A stretch of DNA of 64,000 bases, taken from contig CBDDYR010000002.1 of the NCBI GenBank assembly GCA_965235635.1, positions 209,737 to 273,736 of the forward strand, written 5' to 3'. Each line of letters opens with the position of its first letter. Within the stretch, counting starts at the first letter, position 1. The position numbers and the translations under genes are program-made. Shown piece by piece: positions 47,520 to 57,219 of this stretch. Source of the DNA: Fontibacterium meridianamericanum (lineage in GTDB: Bacteria; Pseudomonadota; Alphaproteobacteria; Pelagibacterales; Pelagibacteraceae). The notes beneath the pieces are model-generated. The model saw nothing but the letters and a program-made list of their open reading frames with translations. It ran no database searches and was not told the DNA's origin.

Positions 47520-48293
47520 TTAAATTTTATTTGTAACTTTATAATAAGCGATACCTACTAACTCGTGTAATATTATGCCCCAGTTACTTAGGCCTGAAGA
47601 AATATCAAAATTTATCCAAAATATCCTGGAAGTTCCTGTTTTATAATCAACACTAATAGGCTCTAAAATTAAACCCTGTTTTTTAAATGCAAAAAAAGAT
47701 CTTGGCATATGATTTGCTGAAGTAATTAATCCCCATGTTCCTTTGTAGTTAGCAATTATATCTTTTGAGTAAATAATGTTCTCAAATGTATTTCTTGATT
47801 TATTTTCAAATATCAAATTATCTATTTTAACTCCCTGATCTAAAAAAAACTTCTTTGCCATATCAGACTCACTCCATCCTTGGGGTTTTAATTCCCCTGA
47901 AAATCCTGAAAATAATATTAAAAGTCTTGGATTTTTTTTATAAATTTCTAAAGCTTTCGTTAATCTTTCTGCAGAACCATTTAAAGAAACTTCATTTCTT
48001 TCCCTTGATTGAAGTCCTGAATTAAAACTACCGCCCAATACAATTACTCCAGTTAATTGATGAAATGGATACTTTGAAGGCTGAATGTAGTCTTCTATTT
48101 TATTTAGTACAAAATTACTTAAAGGATTATATCCAAAAAATAATAAAGAAATTAATAATATTTTTGAAAAAAAAACAACTAATTTTTTTTTATCTATAAA
48201 AAAAATTATAAATAACTGTGTAAACACAATTAATAAAAATATATTTAAAGGATTAATAAAAAAATTTAAAACTTTTGATAAATAAAATTCCAT
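47520..48293 (-). CDS. YdcF/ElyC-like DUF218 protein
   Basis: A 257-aa protein with two N-terminal membrane helices (about 10-30 and 36-55) and a DUF218 domain: GVIVLGGSFN, LILFSGFSGE, ENKSRNTFENIIYSKDII and ITSANHMPRSFFAFKKQG. ElyC-type proteins affect envelope and undecaprenyl-lipid balance, which suits its place beside rodA-mrdA; the exact role is unknown. Confidence 0.85.
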   Translation of the reverse strand: MEFYLSKVLNFFINPLNIFLLIVFTQLFIIFFIDKKKLVVFFSKILLISLLFFGYNPLSNFVLNKIEDYIQPSKYPFHQLTGVIVLGGSFNSGLQSRERNEVSLNGSAERLTKALEIYKKNPRLLILFSGFSGELKPQGWSESDMAKKFFLDQGVKIDNLIFENKSRNTFENIIYSKDIIANYKGTWGLITSANHMPRSFFAFKKQGLILEPISVDYKTGTSRIFWINFDISSGLSNWGIILHELVGIAYYKVTNKI

Positions 48294-48304
48294 AAAAAAT
48301 TTTA

Positions 48305-49423
48305 TTAAATAAAATCTTCGTTATATAATTTAGAGCTTAAAACAATTCCAAATCCTATCATATTCGTAAGCATAGCTGTTCCTCCATATGATAATATCGG
48401 GAGTGGAACTCCAACAACGGGTAATAATCCTGTTACCATTCCTAGATTTATTGCAATATATAAGAAAAAATTGAAGGCAAATGCATAACAAAATATTTTT
48501 GAAAAATTATTTTTACTCTGATCTCCAATTAGAGTAACTCGTTTAATTATTGAAAAAAATAACCACAATAATAACAATGAGCCAATCAATCCAAATTCTT
48601 CTGCAAAATGAGAAAATACAAAGTCAGTATGATTTTCGGGAACAAAATCTAAAGAACTTTGAGATCCTCTTAAATATCCTTTACCAAAAATTCCACCTGA
48701 CCCTATTCCAATTTTAGCTTGAATAACTTGATAATTTGCACCCAAGGGATCTCTTTCAGTATTAAAAAAATTAATAACTCTTTGTTTTTGATAAGGTTTC
48801 ATTGAAGCAAAAATAAATGGTAGACTTAAAATAATAATTATAAATCCAGATATAAATATCTTTCGATTTAAACCAACAATCCATAAAGTTCCCAATGCTG
48901 CTCCTAGAATTAATACTGCAGTTCCAAGATCAGGCTGTCTTAAAACTAATATAAATGGAATAAAAATCAAAATTGCCGAAACTAATAATGAAAATAACTT
49001 ATTAGTATTTTCAACTTTTACTAAATTATAAAATTTTGCAAGCACCAATATAATTGCAAGTTTTGCAACTTCAGATGGTTGAACATGAAAAAAACCAAAA
49101 TCAAGCCAACGCTGAGCGCCTTTAGCTGTAACTCCAATAAACTTTAAAACTATCAAAAGAAATAATATTAAAAAATAAAAATGATAAGCATATCGATACC
49201 AGAAATTTATATGAGTAAAGGCTACTACAATTAAAATTAAAAATGCAAATACAAATCTAACTAAATGTTTTAAATAAATCGTTCCTTGTCCTTTATCTAT
49301 TGAATACAAACATAAAATACTTATTAGTCCTAGTGCTAAGATCATATTAATTAAACTTCTGTCTAGTTTCTGAAATTTTTCAATTAATAAAAAAACTTTA
49401 GATACTTTTACTGTTTCACGCAT
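48305..49423 (-). CDS. rodA: Peptidoglycan glycosyltransferase RodA
   Basis: SEDS-family polymerase of the elongasome, paired with PBP2. About ten membrane helices; GAQRWLDFGFFHVQPSEVAKL and PENHTDFVFSHFAEEFGLIG are SEDS signatures, and GVPLPILSYGGTAMLTN lies near the end. I chose the Met at 49423 (MRETVKVSK), giving 372 aa and an 8-bp overlap with mrdA; an earlier Met at 49480 would add an unlikely N-terminus. Confidence 0.95.
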   Translation of the reverse strand: MRETVKVSKVFLLIEKFQKLDRSLINMILALGLISILCLYSIDKGQGTIYLKHLVRFVFAFLILIVVAFTHINFWYRYAYHFYFLILFLLIVLKFIGVTAKGAQRWLDFGFFHVQPSEVAKLAIILVLAKFYNLVKVENTNKLFSLLVSAILIFIPFILVLRQPDLGTAVLILGAALGTLWIVGLNRKIFISGFIIIILSLPFIFASMKPYQKQRVINFFNTERDPLGANYQVIQAKIGIGSGGIFGKGYLRGSQSSLDFVPENHTDFVFSHFAEEFGLIGSLLLLWLFFSIIKRVTLIGDQSKNNFSKIFCYAFAFNFFLYIAINLGMVTGLLPVVGVPLPILSYGGTAMLTNMIGFGIVLSSKLYNEDFI

Positions 49424-51245
49424 TGGATATTCTCTTTTTAAATAAAAAATCAAACATGCTGCTTGCAATTGGAGCTGCAATCCTTGATCCTGGACCAGAA
49501 TGTTCTGCTACTACTGCTACTGCATATTTAGGCTCTTCTACAGGACCAAATCCTGCAAAAAGAGAATGATCTCTATATTTATACTCTCTAGCATTTGGAT
49601 TAGCATTGTCCTCTCTATCTTTAATGGTTAATTTAGTAACTTGAGAAGTTCCTGTTTTTCCAGCAAATTTTAATTTTCCATTTAGTCTTGAACCGTAAGA
49701 AGTTCCGCCTGGCTCATTTGTTGCAGCTACTAAAGCCTCATTAATAATTTTTATATTTTCTACATCAAAATCCATACGACTTAATTTTGATTTTTCATCA
49801 AGATAAAAAGTTGGATTTACTACATATCCACCATTTGCAAATTGAGCCATTGATTTACAAATTTGCATTGGGGTTGCTAATATATAACCTTGTCCTATTC
49901 CTGTTATTAAAGTCTCTCCAAGCAACCAAGGTTTTCCCAAAGCATTTTTTTTCCACTTTGTGTCTGGAACTAAACCTTTTCTCTCTTCATCAAAATCTTT
50001 TAAAATTGTCTGACCAAAATTAAATTTTCTTATTGTTTCTGCTAATCGGTCTACACCTAGCAATCTTGCTACTTCATAGAAGTATATATCGCATGATTTT
50101 TTTATGGCATCTTTTAAATTAACTCTTCCATGACCTCCATCTTTCCAACAATAAAATTCTTGGCCATACAATTCAATTTTTCCAGGACAAAAATGAGTAT
50201 AATCTTGATCAACAATTTTATTCTCTAATGCTGCTAAAGCAATGATTGGCTTTATTACTGATCCTGGAGGATATTGACCTGATAAAAATTTATTAATTAA
50301 TGGTCTTCGTTCATTTTTTAATAGTTCATTAAATTCTGGCTGAGTTATTCCAAAAGCAAATTTATTAGTATCAAAAGATGGTGTTGAAACACATGCTAAA
50401 ACTTCTCCTGTTTTAATATCCATTGCAATTGCAGAACCAGCATATCGTCCTAATTTTTGATAAGTTAATTTTTGAAGCTCAAGGTCAAGTGAAGTTTTTA
50501 AAGCATTTCCGCTTACTCCATCTACAAATTCAACTGTTCTAACTGCTCTACCTGCGGCATTTACTTCAAAACGAGTAAAACCTGGAGTTCCAATAAGCTC
50601 TCTATTTAATATTTTTTCAATTCCAAGTTTTCCTATTTTAATTCCAGGTGTTCTAAAAAGATCATCTTTTTGATTTTGCAAATCATTCTCATTAGGAACT
50701 CCAACATAACCTAGTACATGAGCAAATTCGTAAGGGTAATTATAATGTCTCTCCATTGAAATAAATGGTTGAACACCATTTAAAATGAATAGATTGCTAT
50801 TTATTTTTGAAAACTCAGCCCATGATAGATTTTTATTAATAACATAAGGTTGAAATTTTCTAAGTTTTATAAAATCTGTTTTTGTTTTTTCAATTGTTTC
50901 ATTATCTAATCTTAAAAATTTATTTAGTGTTGTAAGGACAAGTTCAAGATCCGTAACGTCTCCTTTAATTAAAGCTATTCTATAAAGTTGACGATTTTCA
51001 GCTATCTTATTATTAAAACGATCTAATATTAATCCTCTCTCTGCTGCAATTTTCCATTCTTTAAAACGATTTCGATCAGATAAAATTGAATATTTATTTT
51101 TTTGAAATACTTGTAACCACAAAAGTCTAAGACCAATTAAACCAAAAAAAGTATACTTAGCGGTAGTTAAAATTGCTTTTCTTCTATTAATTATACTTGT
51201 TTTTGTTTGATAACCTTCTGATGGTCTATGCTTAAAAAGCTTCAT
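49416..51245 (-). CDS. mrdA: Penicillin-binding protein 2
   Basis: Elongasome transpeptidase of 609 aa. N-terminal transmembrane helix (about residues 28-47), pedestal domain, then the active-site Ser in PPGSVIKPI (SxxK), the SCD motif in KKSCDIYFYEVA and KTGTSQ. It precedes rodA and overlaps it, forming the usual mrdA-rodA pair. Divergent from rpsU. Confidence 0.97.
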   Translation of the reverse strand: MKLFKHRPSEGYQTKTSIINRRKAILTTAKYTFFGLIGLRLLWLQVFQKNKYSILSDRNRFKEWKIAAERGLILDRFNNKIAENRQLYRIALIKGDVTDLELVLTTLNKFLRLDNETIEKTKTDFIKLRKFQPYVINKNLSWAEFSKINSNLFILNGVQPFISMERHYNYPYEFAHVLGYVGVPNENDLQNQKDDLFRTPGIKIGKLGIEKILNRELIGTPGFTRFEVNAAGRAVRTVEFVDGVSGNALKTSLDLELQKLTYQKLGRYAGSAIAMDIKTGEVLACVSTPSFDTNKFAFGITQPEFNELLKNERRPLINKFLSGQYPPGSVIKPIIALAALENKIVDQDYTHFCPGKIELYGQEFYCWKDGGHGRVNLKDAIKKSCDIYFYEVARLLGVDRLAETIRKFNFGQTILKDFDEERKGLVPDTKWKKNALGKPWLLGETLITGIGQGYILATPMQICKSMAQFANGGYVVNPTFYLDEKSKLSRMDFDVENIKIINEALVAATNEPGGTSYGSRLNGKLKFAGKTGTSQVTKLTIKDREDNANPNAREYKYRDHSLFAGFGPVEEPKYAVAVVAEHSGPGSRIAAPIASSMFDFLFKKRISNA

Positions 51246-51309
51246 AAAAATATAGACAATATAACATCAAAAATGCTAAATCGTCTCACTTTTTTGGAGG
51301 AAAGCATAT

Positions 51310-51504
51310 ATTAAAATAGAAGTTAAAAATGATAATTTAGAGCAAGCTCTAAGAGCTCTTAAAAAAAAATTACAAAGAGAAGGTGTATTTCGTTTATTAA
51401 AAATTAAAAGTCACTTCGAAAAACCATCTGAGCGAAAAAAGAGAGAGAAAGACGAAAATACCAGAAGAGTAAAAAAATTTAAAAAACTAAAAGCTCGATA
51501 CTAA
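51310..51504 (+). CDS. rpsU: 30S ribosomal protein S21, apparent ATT start
   Basis: The translation KIEVKNDNLEQALRALKKKL, then QREGVFRLLKIKSHFEKPSE and RKKREKDENTRRVKKFKK, is clearly S21. No ATG, GTG or TTG occurs in frame ahead of it. The family's Met position falls on ATT at 51310. A strong ribosome-binding site GGAGG (51296-51300) lies 9 bp upstream, which supports initiation there. It is 64 aa with TAA at 51502. ATT as a start is known for infC; a G-to-T sequence error is the alternative. Confidence 0.85.
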   Translation: MKIEVKNDNLEQALRALKKKLQREGVFRLLKIKSHFEKPSERKKREKDENTRRVKKFKKLKARY

Positions 51505-51514
51505 AGTCAAAAAT

Positions 51515-51625
51515 CTATAGTAAAAAAATAGCCATTAAAACTAAAACAAGTATTATTGCAACCGATACATAAACTGTTAATTTTTTAAAATTAGACCAAG
51601 TTTCTTTTTGAGAGTCTATATCCAT
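51515..51625 (-). CDS. Tiny single-helix membrane protein, possibly aa3 oxidase subunit IV-like
   Basis: A 36-aa ORF starting MDIDSQKETWSNFKKLTVYV, followed by one transmembrane helix (about residues 17-36). The pattern of a short polar head with Glu-Thr-Trp..Phe, then one helix, recalls the small subunit IV of alphaproteobacterial aa3-type cytochrome c oxidase. The similarity is by eye only. It lies 7 bp after rpmJ. Confidence 0.5.
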   Translation of the reverse strand: MDIDSQKETWSNFKKLTVYVSVAIILVLVLMAIFLL

Positions 51626-51632
51626 AGAGTTT

Positions 51633-51759
51633 CTAACCCTGTCTTGCTTTAAACTTTGGATTTTTTTTATTAATAACGTAAAGTTTTCCTCGTCTTCTAA
51701 CCACTTTACAATTAATATCTCTTTTTTTAAGAGATTTTAAGTGAGCTTACAACTTTCAT
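51633..51759 (-). pseudogene. rpmJ: 50S ribosomal protein L36, one-base frameshift
   Basis: Reads MKVVSSLK, then in the next frame SLKKRDINCKVVRRRGKLYV, then INKKNPKFKARQG, the full 41-aa L36. One extra T at 51735-51738 (A4 for A3 in the gene) breaks the frame after residue 8. It lacks two of the zinc-ligand Cys of the classical type, matching the alternative L36. Since rpmJ is compact and conserved, a consensus error is likely. Confidence 0.85.
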
Positions 51760-51802
51760 AGGAACATTAAATATATATTAAAATACACTTTGTAAAGAAA
51801 AG

Positions 51803-52687
51803 TTAACGATTATTTATTAAAAAATTACTTACATAATCTTTCAACCGAATTTTTGCAGATAATCTTATAATCTTATTATTTAAATTCATCTTTGTTAAAG
51901 CAGATGCAAAACGTTCTCCTTTTCTCATTGGTAAATACCTAATTTTGCTTTTAAATAATTTTGCAAGTTCAATAATGCTAAAAGATTGTTTGCTAGCAAT
52001 AGAGTAGTGTTTACATTTATTTTTTTTCCAAGCAAAAATACAAGCTTTTACTGTATCATGAACATGAGTAAATCTTCTAACTTGTGTTCCAGGTCTTACA
52101 ACTGGTAATTTTTTACCTCTTTTAAAATGATCTTCAAATATACCAACAACTGTTGCCATATCCCCTTTACAAATTTGCTTTTCTCCATACACATTATAAA
52201 AATAAATAACTTCATATCGAAAGTTAAACCACTTCTTTAAATTTTCTAATAATTCTAAATTTTTAGCTTTTGAAAAAGCATAAGGAGATAAATTCATATC
52301 TTTTCCTTTATTTCCTAAACTTGCAGAAGTTGCTGAATAAATTAATCTAATTTTATTCTTTAATGCAAAATTAAATACATTTGAGCTTCCTTCAATATTA
52401 GAACTAAAACATTCATTAATTTTTTTAAAACTTTGATAAATTCTTGCAAATTCTCCAAAATGAAAAATACTATGAATTTTACCTATATAATTTTTTAATA
52501 AAATTTCTATATTTTTAGTATTTCCTTTTAAATACTTAACTCTTTTATTTTTAATATGATTTTTAAATAAACCAGATGAATAATTATCAATACTTATAAT
52601 TTTAAATTTTTTAAATTTTAAAAGTTCAGATATTAAATTAGAGCCTATAAACCCTGCTCCACCAGTAACAACTAATATATTTTTCAT
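51803..52687 (-). CDS. NAD-dependent sugar epimerase/dehydratase
   Basis: Extended SDR of 294 aa. NAD motif TGGAGFIGSNLISELL (residues 8-23), IFHFGEFARI, catalytic SATSASLG and YAFSK. Resembles GalE/WbpP-type nucleotide-sugar epimerases; the usual GalE length is about 330, so it is somewhat short. It lies outside the main polysaccharide island, on the far side of 5S rRNA, but on the same strand. Unbroken, unlike the island genes. Confidence 0.85.
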   Translation of the reverse strand: MKNILVVTGGAGFIGSNLISELLKFKKFKIISIDNYSSGLFKNHIKNKRVKYLKGNTKNIEILLKNYIGKIHSIFHFGEFARIYQSFKKINECFSSNIEGSSNVFNFALKNKIRLIYSATSASLGNKGKDMNLSPYAFSKAKNLELLENLKKWFNFRYEVIYFYNVYGEKQICKGDMATVVGIFEDHFKRGKKLPVVRPGTQVRRFTHVHDTVKACIFAWKKNKCKHYSIASKQSFSIIELAKLFKSKIRYLPMRKGERFASALTKMNLNNKIIRLSAKIRLKDYVSNFLINNR

Positions 52688-52711
52688 TAAAATTTAAGAA
52701 GGATTTATAAA

Positions 52712-52828
52712 GCCTGGCAACGACCTACTCTTCCGTGCCTTAAGACAAAGTACCATTGGCGCTAAAGGGCTTAACTGCCGAGTTCGGAATGGGATCGGGT
52801 GTTACTCCTTTGCAATAATCACCAGGCA
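52712..52828 (-). rRNA. rrf: 5S ribosomal RNA
   Basis: About 117 nt. The terminal stem pairs TGCCTGGT with GCCAGGC, and the conserved core CCCATTCCGAACTCGGCAGT is seen on the minus strand. It is not next to 16S or 23S genes. In described SAR11 genomes the 5S gene is separated from the 16S-23S unit by a hypervariable region, matching the polysaccharide island here. Confidence 0.95.
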
Positions 52829-52893
52829 TAGGTTTTGTACATAAATAGTATTCTTTTGTAAATATCTTAAATATTTCAACATCACACTCAAAT

Positions 52894-52923
52894 TTAACAA
52901 AAGTAGATAATTTAAAATATAAT
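52894..52923 (+). promoter_or_regulatory. Possible promoter of the initiator tRNA
   Basis: TTAACA (52894-52899) and a perfect TATAAT (52918-52923) have an 18-bp spacer and end 21 bp before the tRNA. The region between 5S and the tRNA must serve both divergent genes. Confidence 0.5.
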
Positions 52924-52944
52924 GCTATAACTAAAAAACTTTAT

Positions 52945-53021
<77 letters not shown>

Positions 53022-53034
53022 ATTAAGATCAATT

Positions 53035-55021
53035 TTAATTATTTTTAATCTTAACGACTTTGTTTCCTTCATCCACAGAAACAAATGAACTTTTATCTAA
53101 TTTGCTTTGTTCTAAATAAACATGATCAACAATTGCAGAATTAGACTGATAAGTTTTTACAATCTTAGTAAGCAACTCTTTAACCTCTAATACTTTATTA
53201 TGATCTAATAAAGTTTTTAAATTATTTAAATCAACCTCCAACTGATTAAAAGGAATGAAAGGATCTTGTGCTTTTTGAATTTTAGGATGTTGAGTTTTTT
53301 GAGGATTATCTCCTAATAACAATTCTTCATATAATTTCTCACCTGGTCGAAGTCCAATAATTTTTATTTCAATATCACCCTCTTTATTATTTTCATCTTT
53401 AACAGTTAGACCTGAAAGTTTTACAATTCGATAAATTAAATCTTTAATTTTTATACTCTCGCCCATATCAAGAACAAATACATCGCAATCCTCACTCATG
53501 GCTCCAGCTTGAATGACAAGTTGTGAAGCCTCCGTAAGGGTCATAAAATAACGAGTAACATCAGGATGAGTTAGGGTAATAGGTCCGCCATCTTTAATTT
53601 GTTTTTTAAATTTTGGAATAACAGAACCTGATGATTCTAGAACATTACCAAAGCGAACAATAGACATTTTAGTCTTTATTATTTTTAGCATTTTGATAAA
53701 GCCCCTTAACACAAAGTTCAGCAAGTCGCTTAGATGCTCCCATAATGTTCGTTGGTCTTACCGCTTTATCACTTGATATGAGTACAAAATTTTCAACTGA
53801 ATTAAGATAGCGCTGCTTTTGTAACAGCTAAAGTTGCAAAAACATTATTTTTAATACTTTCTGAAATATTTTCCTCAACTAACGGTACATGTTTATAAGC
53901 TGCAGCATGATAAACAGTATCTACTTTAAAAGTTTTGAATATTTCATTTACTTGTAGTTTGATCTTGGACATTAACAAGGAGTGGAATAATTTTTAAATT
54001 TTTATTTAAAATCTTTAACTCTTCATAAATTTTATAAAGAGCAAATTCATTTAGTTCTAAAAGCAATAATTTTTTAGGATTTAGTTTTATAATTTGACGA
54101 GATAATTCAGAGCCAATGGAACCACCTGCCCCTGTTACTAATACAACTTTTGAGGTTATATTTTTACTTAATAATTCAGTATTTGGTAAAACCTGATCAC
54201 GGTTTAAAATATCATCCACATCTAAATCTTTAATATCAGATAAACTTACTCTTCCTTGAATAATATCTGCAACCGTTGGCAAAGTTTGCACTTGCTAATG
54301 AGTAATTACTTAAATTCTTTAAGATCTCATTTCGTCTAGATCTAGAGATAGATGGAAGCGCAAGTAAAATTAATTGTACTTCTTTTGATTTTATTAGATC
54401 AGCAATTTTTAAAGGTGAGTAAATTTCTTGACCATGCAAAACCTGACCATGAAGTCGATCATCATCATCTAAAAAACCAACCACTTTTACTTCATTACTA
54501 TTTGCTAGGGCAGATACTAACTGTCGACCAGCACTACCAGCTCCATAAACTAATGCTTTTTTTAAAAACTGAGATTTATCTTTAAAAAGATAATTGCCAC
54601 CAAATATATATTTTACAAATAATCTTGAACTTACAACTGCAAAAAATAATAACATGGGCTGAAGAATCCCAATGGATCTTGGAATGCCCGTAACTCCATA
54701 AACTCCAAAAACTATAAAATATAATAATCCATAAATTAATAAAGCAATGGATACTGAAAACATTATGCTTAATCCTGAATACCTAAAAATAGTTCGATAT
54801 AATCCAAGTAACCAAAAGATAGGCAATGCCAAAGCAACGGATACGATCACAGCCGTTAAGGCTATCCCTTGAATTGAAATAAACTGATCTAAACGAAGAT
54901 AAAATGCAAACCAGGTAGATAAAACACACAAACTTAAATCAACAATTATAGCAACAGTCTGTTTTACAAAACGGGGAAGATTTAAAATACTTTTTACAGC
55001 TGTATGAATTTTAATTAACAT
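53035..55021 (-). pseudogene. wbpM: WbpM/CapD-type nucleotide-sugar 4,6-dehydratase, multiple frameshifts
   Basis: Membrane-bound UDP-GlcNAc 4,6-dehydratase family, which starts many O-antigen sugars. The N-terminal part (54236-55021) has about four helices and the first Rossmann motif YGAGSAGRQL. The next fragment has VTGAGGSIGSELSRQI; 53725-53943 reads DTVYHAAAYKHVPLVEEN and SDKAVRPTNIMGASKRLAEL; the last (53035-53724) has FGNVLESSGSVIPKF and GLRPGEKLYEELL. The SMK-type catalytic Met..Lys (MGASK) is present. At least three frame changes are needed for one protein of about 660 aa, the family length. Last gene of the island on this strand. Confidence 0.85.
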
Positions 55022-55122
55022 AATAATAATAAAATAATTTTATTTTAACTTTTAAATCTTTAAAATAATATAAATCATAACTTTTCAAATCTAAAGACTT
55101 AACCCAACTAAAAATTTTCAAA

Positions 55123-55650
55123 CTAATCATAATAGCGATATTTACTCTCCTTTTGATATTTCCAACTTTGCGCATAACCTAACTTGCCTTTATTGATAGG
55201 TTCATAAGCATTCACCCAGCCCATACCTCGATGAGGATCTTTTCTGCAATGAGTAAAAAAAACTTTAGGAGGCTCAACATTTTTTTGGCTTCGTTTGAAA
55301 GCTAATTCTTCTTTTCTCTTTTTCATCTCTTTTTGATAGCAATCTAATTCATCCTCTTTCTTACTTTGATTTAAATTTTTACTCTCTTTAATAACAGTTT
55401 CATTAACTACATCTTCTTTTAAATCAGCTTTAAAATTTTGATATTTTTTAGGAACAGGTTTACCGCGCATTGAATATAAAAGAGCTGGATCATTTTTTAA
55501 TAAGTATTCTTTATTATTATTTAAAAAAGACTCAGTAATTTCCTTAATCTGAGAGATAAAATAACGGTGATTTGGATTTACAGATAAAAATTTACTTCTT
55601 CGCTCTAAACTAAACCAACTTTTTTTATCTCTTTTTAAGTACCTTTTATA
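55123..55650 (-). CDS. Unrecognised Lys-rich protein in the polysaccharide island
   Basis: Open frame of about 175 codons; the only clear internal Met (55470) gives 115 aa ending YRYYD. The upstream part reads YLKRDKKSWFSLERRSKFLS, then NPNHRYFISQIKEI. A stop at 55651 separates it from further in-frame sequence (HADVYFKLNNFPSNFEPF) that begins just after the sugar transferase, so the true gene may be about 200 aa with an error. The middle is a charged Lys/Glu stretch; the end has Cys-His (FFTHCRKDPHRGMGW) and many aromatic residues. No family recognised. Confidence 0.45.
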   Translation of the reverse strand, partial: YKRYLKRDKKSWFSLERRSKFLSVNPNHRYFISQIKEITESFLNNNKEYLLKNDPALLYSMRGKPVPKKYQNFKADLKEDVVNETVIKESKNLNQSKKEDELDCYQKEMKKRKEELAFKRSQKNVEPPKVFFTHCRKDPHRGMGWVNAYEPINKGKLGYAQSWKYQKESKYRYYD

Positions 55651-55723
55651 TTAAATACTGGAAAGAAAAGGCTCAAAATTAGAAGGGAAATTATTTAGCT
55701 TAAAATAAACATCTGCATGTAAT

Positions 55724-56265
55724 TTAAGATTTTTTTCCAAATATTAAAAAACCTGTTTTAAAAATATAATAAAAATAATAAAATAAATTCATTTGTTTAA
55801 TCATTATAAAGTCTTTTTTAGCAAGAAGAATAGGTGTTGACATATTAATGCTGGAAACTTGCGCAAATCCTGTAATACCTGGCTTAACTTTATAAACTCC
55901 TCTTTTTTTACGCTCGATAATTAATTTTCTCTGAATGGGTAAGCATGGACGAGGACCAACTAAACTCATATGACCTATAAATACATTTAATAACTGGGGT
56001 AGCTCATCTAATTTAAATTTTCGAAGAAAATAGCCAAAGCAAGTAATACTTGATGAATTAACTAAATGAGTAGCATTAGAAAAAGTGCCTATTTTCATAG
56101 TTCTAAATTTTACCAATAAAAAACTTTTTTGATTTAAAAAAACCTCAACCCTAACGTCAAAGGCGATCCTGTGTCAAGCCATCCAATAACTAATATCAAA
56201 AAGAATAATGGTAAAAATAAAATTAAACCTATAAAAGAAAAAACAATATCCAATAAACGAATCAT
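55724..56265 (-). pseudogene. Polyprenyl-phosphate sugar-1-phosphate transferase, frameshifted
   Basis: Bacterial sugar transferase (WcaJ/PglC-like) that starts polysaccharide synthesis on undecaprenyl phosphate. The N-terminus (MIRLLDIVFSFIGLILFLPL, then WLDTGSPL) is in one frame. The rest, VKFRTMKIGT, LRKFKLDELPQLLNV, MSLVGPRPCLP and KPGITGFAQV, is in another frame from about 56116. Together about 180 aa, a normal length. The ATG overlaps the stop of the WbjF-like gene (ATGA). Confidence 0.85.
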
Positions 56266-57216
56266 AGATTTCTCAAATACCAATTAACTGTTTTTTCTAA
56301 ACTCTTATTCAAGCTAAAAGGTGGGATCCATCCTAACACATTGCTTGTATAAGAACTATCTACTCGTAAAGAACTTATTAGTCTTTCGACTTCTAGAGAT
56401 TTTCAACTAAACGACTTATTAATTTAATTATTGATATTGAAACAGGAAATAATCTTGGAGATTTTTGCATTATGCATTGCTAATTTTTTAATTAACTCAG
56501 GTGTAGAAACATCTTCATTATCAGAAACTAAAAAAATCTTACCTGCTGCTTTAGGGTGATCAATACAACAATCTATTAAACTTATTAAATTATCGAGACT
56601 TATAAAGGATCGACTATTTTGAACTCTTGCAAATGGTAATGGAATTCCTTTGTGAATTAAATTTAGTAAACTCAAAAAATTGCCACCGACCCATTCCCCA
56701 TAGATTAAAGGAGCTCTAATAATTACAATTTCTAATCCTGTTCGCATAGAAACTTCTGTCAGTACTTGTTCTGTCTCTAATTTCGAAATGCTATAAACGG
56801 TCTCTGGTTTAGGAGTATCGTTATATTTGAAGGTTGAGAGACCTATAGTTTTTTCACCGTTAACTTTTGGCTGAACTTAAAAATATTAAGCGTCTTACGC
56901 CAAGTGCTGCAGCTTGCTCTGCAAGATTTCGAGTACCCTCAACATTGATTTTTCTATAAAAAGCTAATGCATTTTTTTTTTCTTTCATCTCGTATTTGAT
57001 TGAAGCACAATGGATAATACAATCAACATTACTTAACGAGTCTCCCCATCTAGTTTTGGAATTAATCTCGCCAACAAAAAATCTTTTCAATCCTTCTATT
57101 GGTATTTTATTATTTAATCGCAAAGATATTTGAATTGAATGTTTATTAAATTTTAGATTTTTACATAGTGCGTTTCCTAAAAATCCTGTTGCACCTGTTA
57201 TTAAAATTTTTGACAT
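56262..57216 (-). pseudogene. WbjF-like NAD-dependent epimerase/reductase, frameshifted
   Basis: Extended SDR. The first fragment (56860-57216) has the NAD motif ITGATGFLGNALCKNL and IIHCASIKYE, then LIFLSSAKS. The second frame has YSISKLETEQVL with the catalytic YxxxK, then IIRAPLIYGE and KIFLVSDNEDVSTPEL. The C-terminal DSSYTSNVLGWIPPFSL is in a third frame. Total about 315 aa. WbjF-type genes sit between the FucNAc transferase and the initiating sugar transferase in P. aeruginosa O11, as here. Confidence 0.8.
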
Positions 57217-57219
57217 ATT

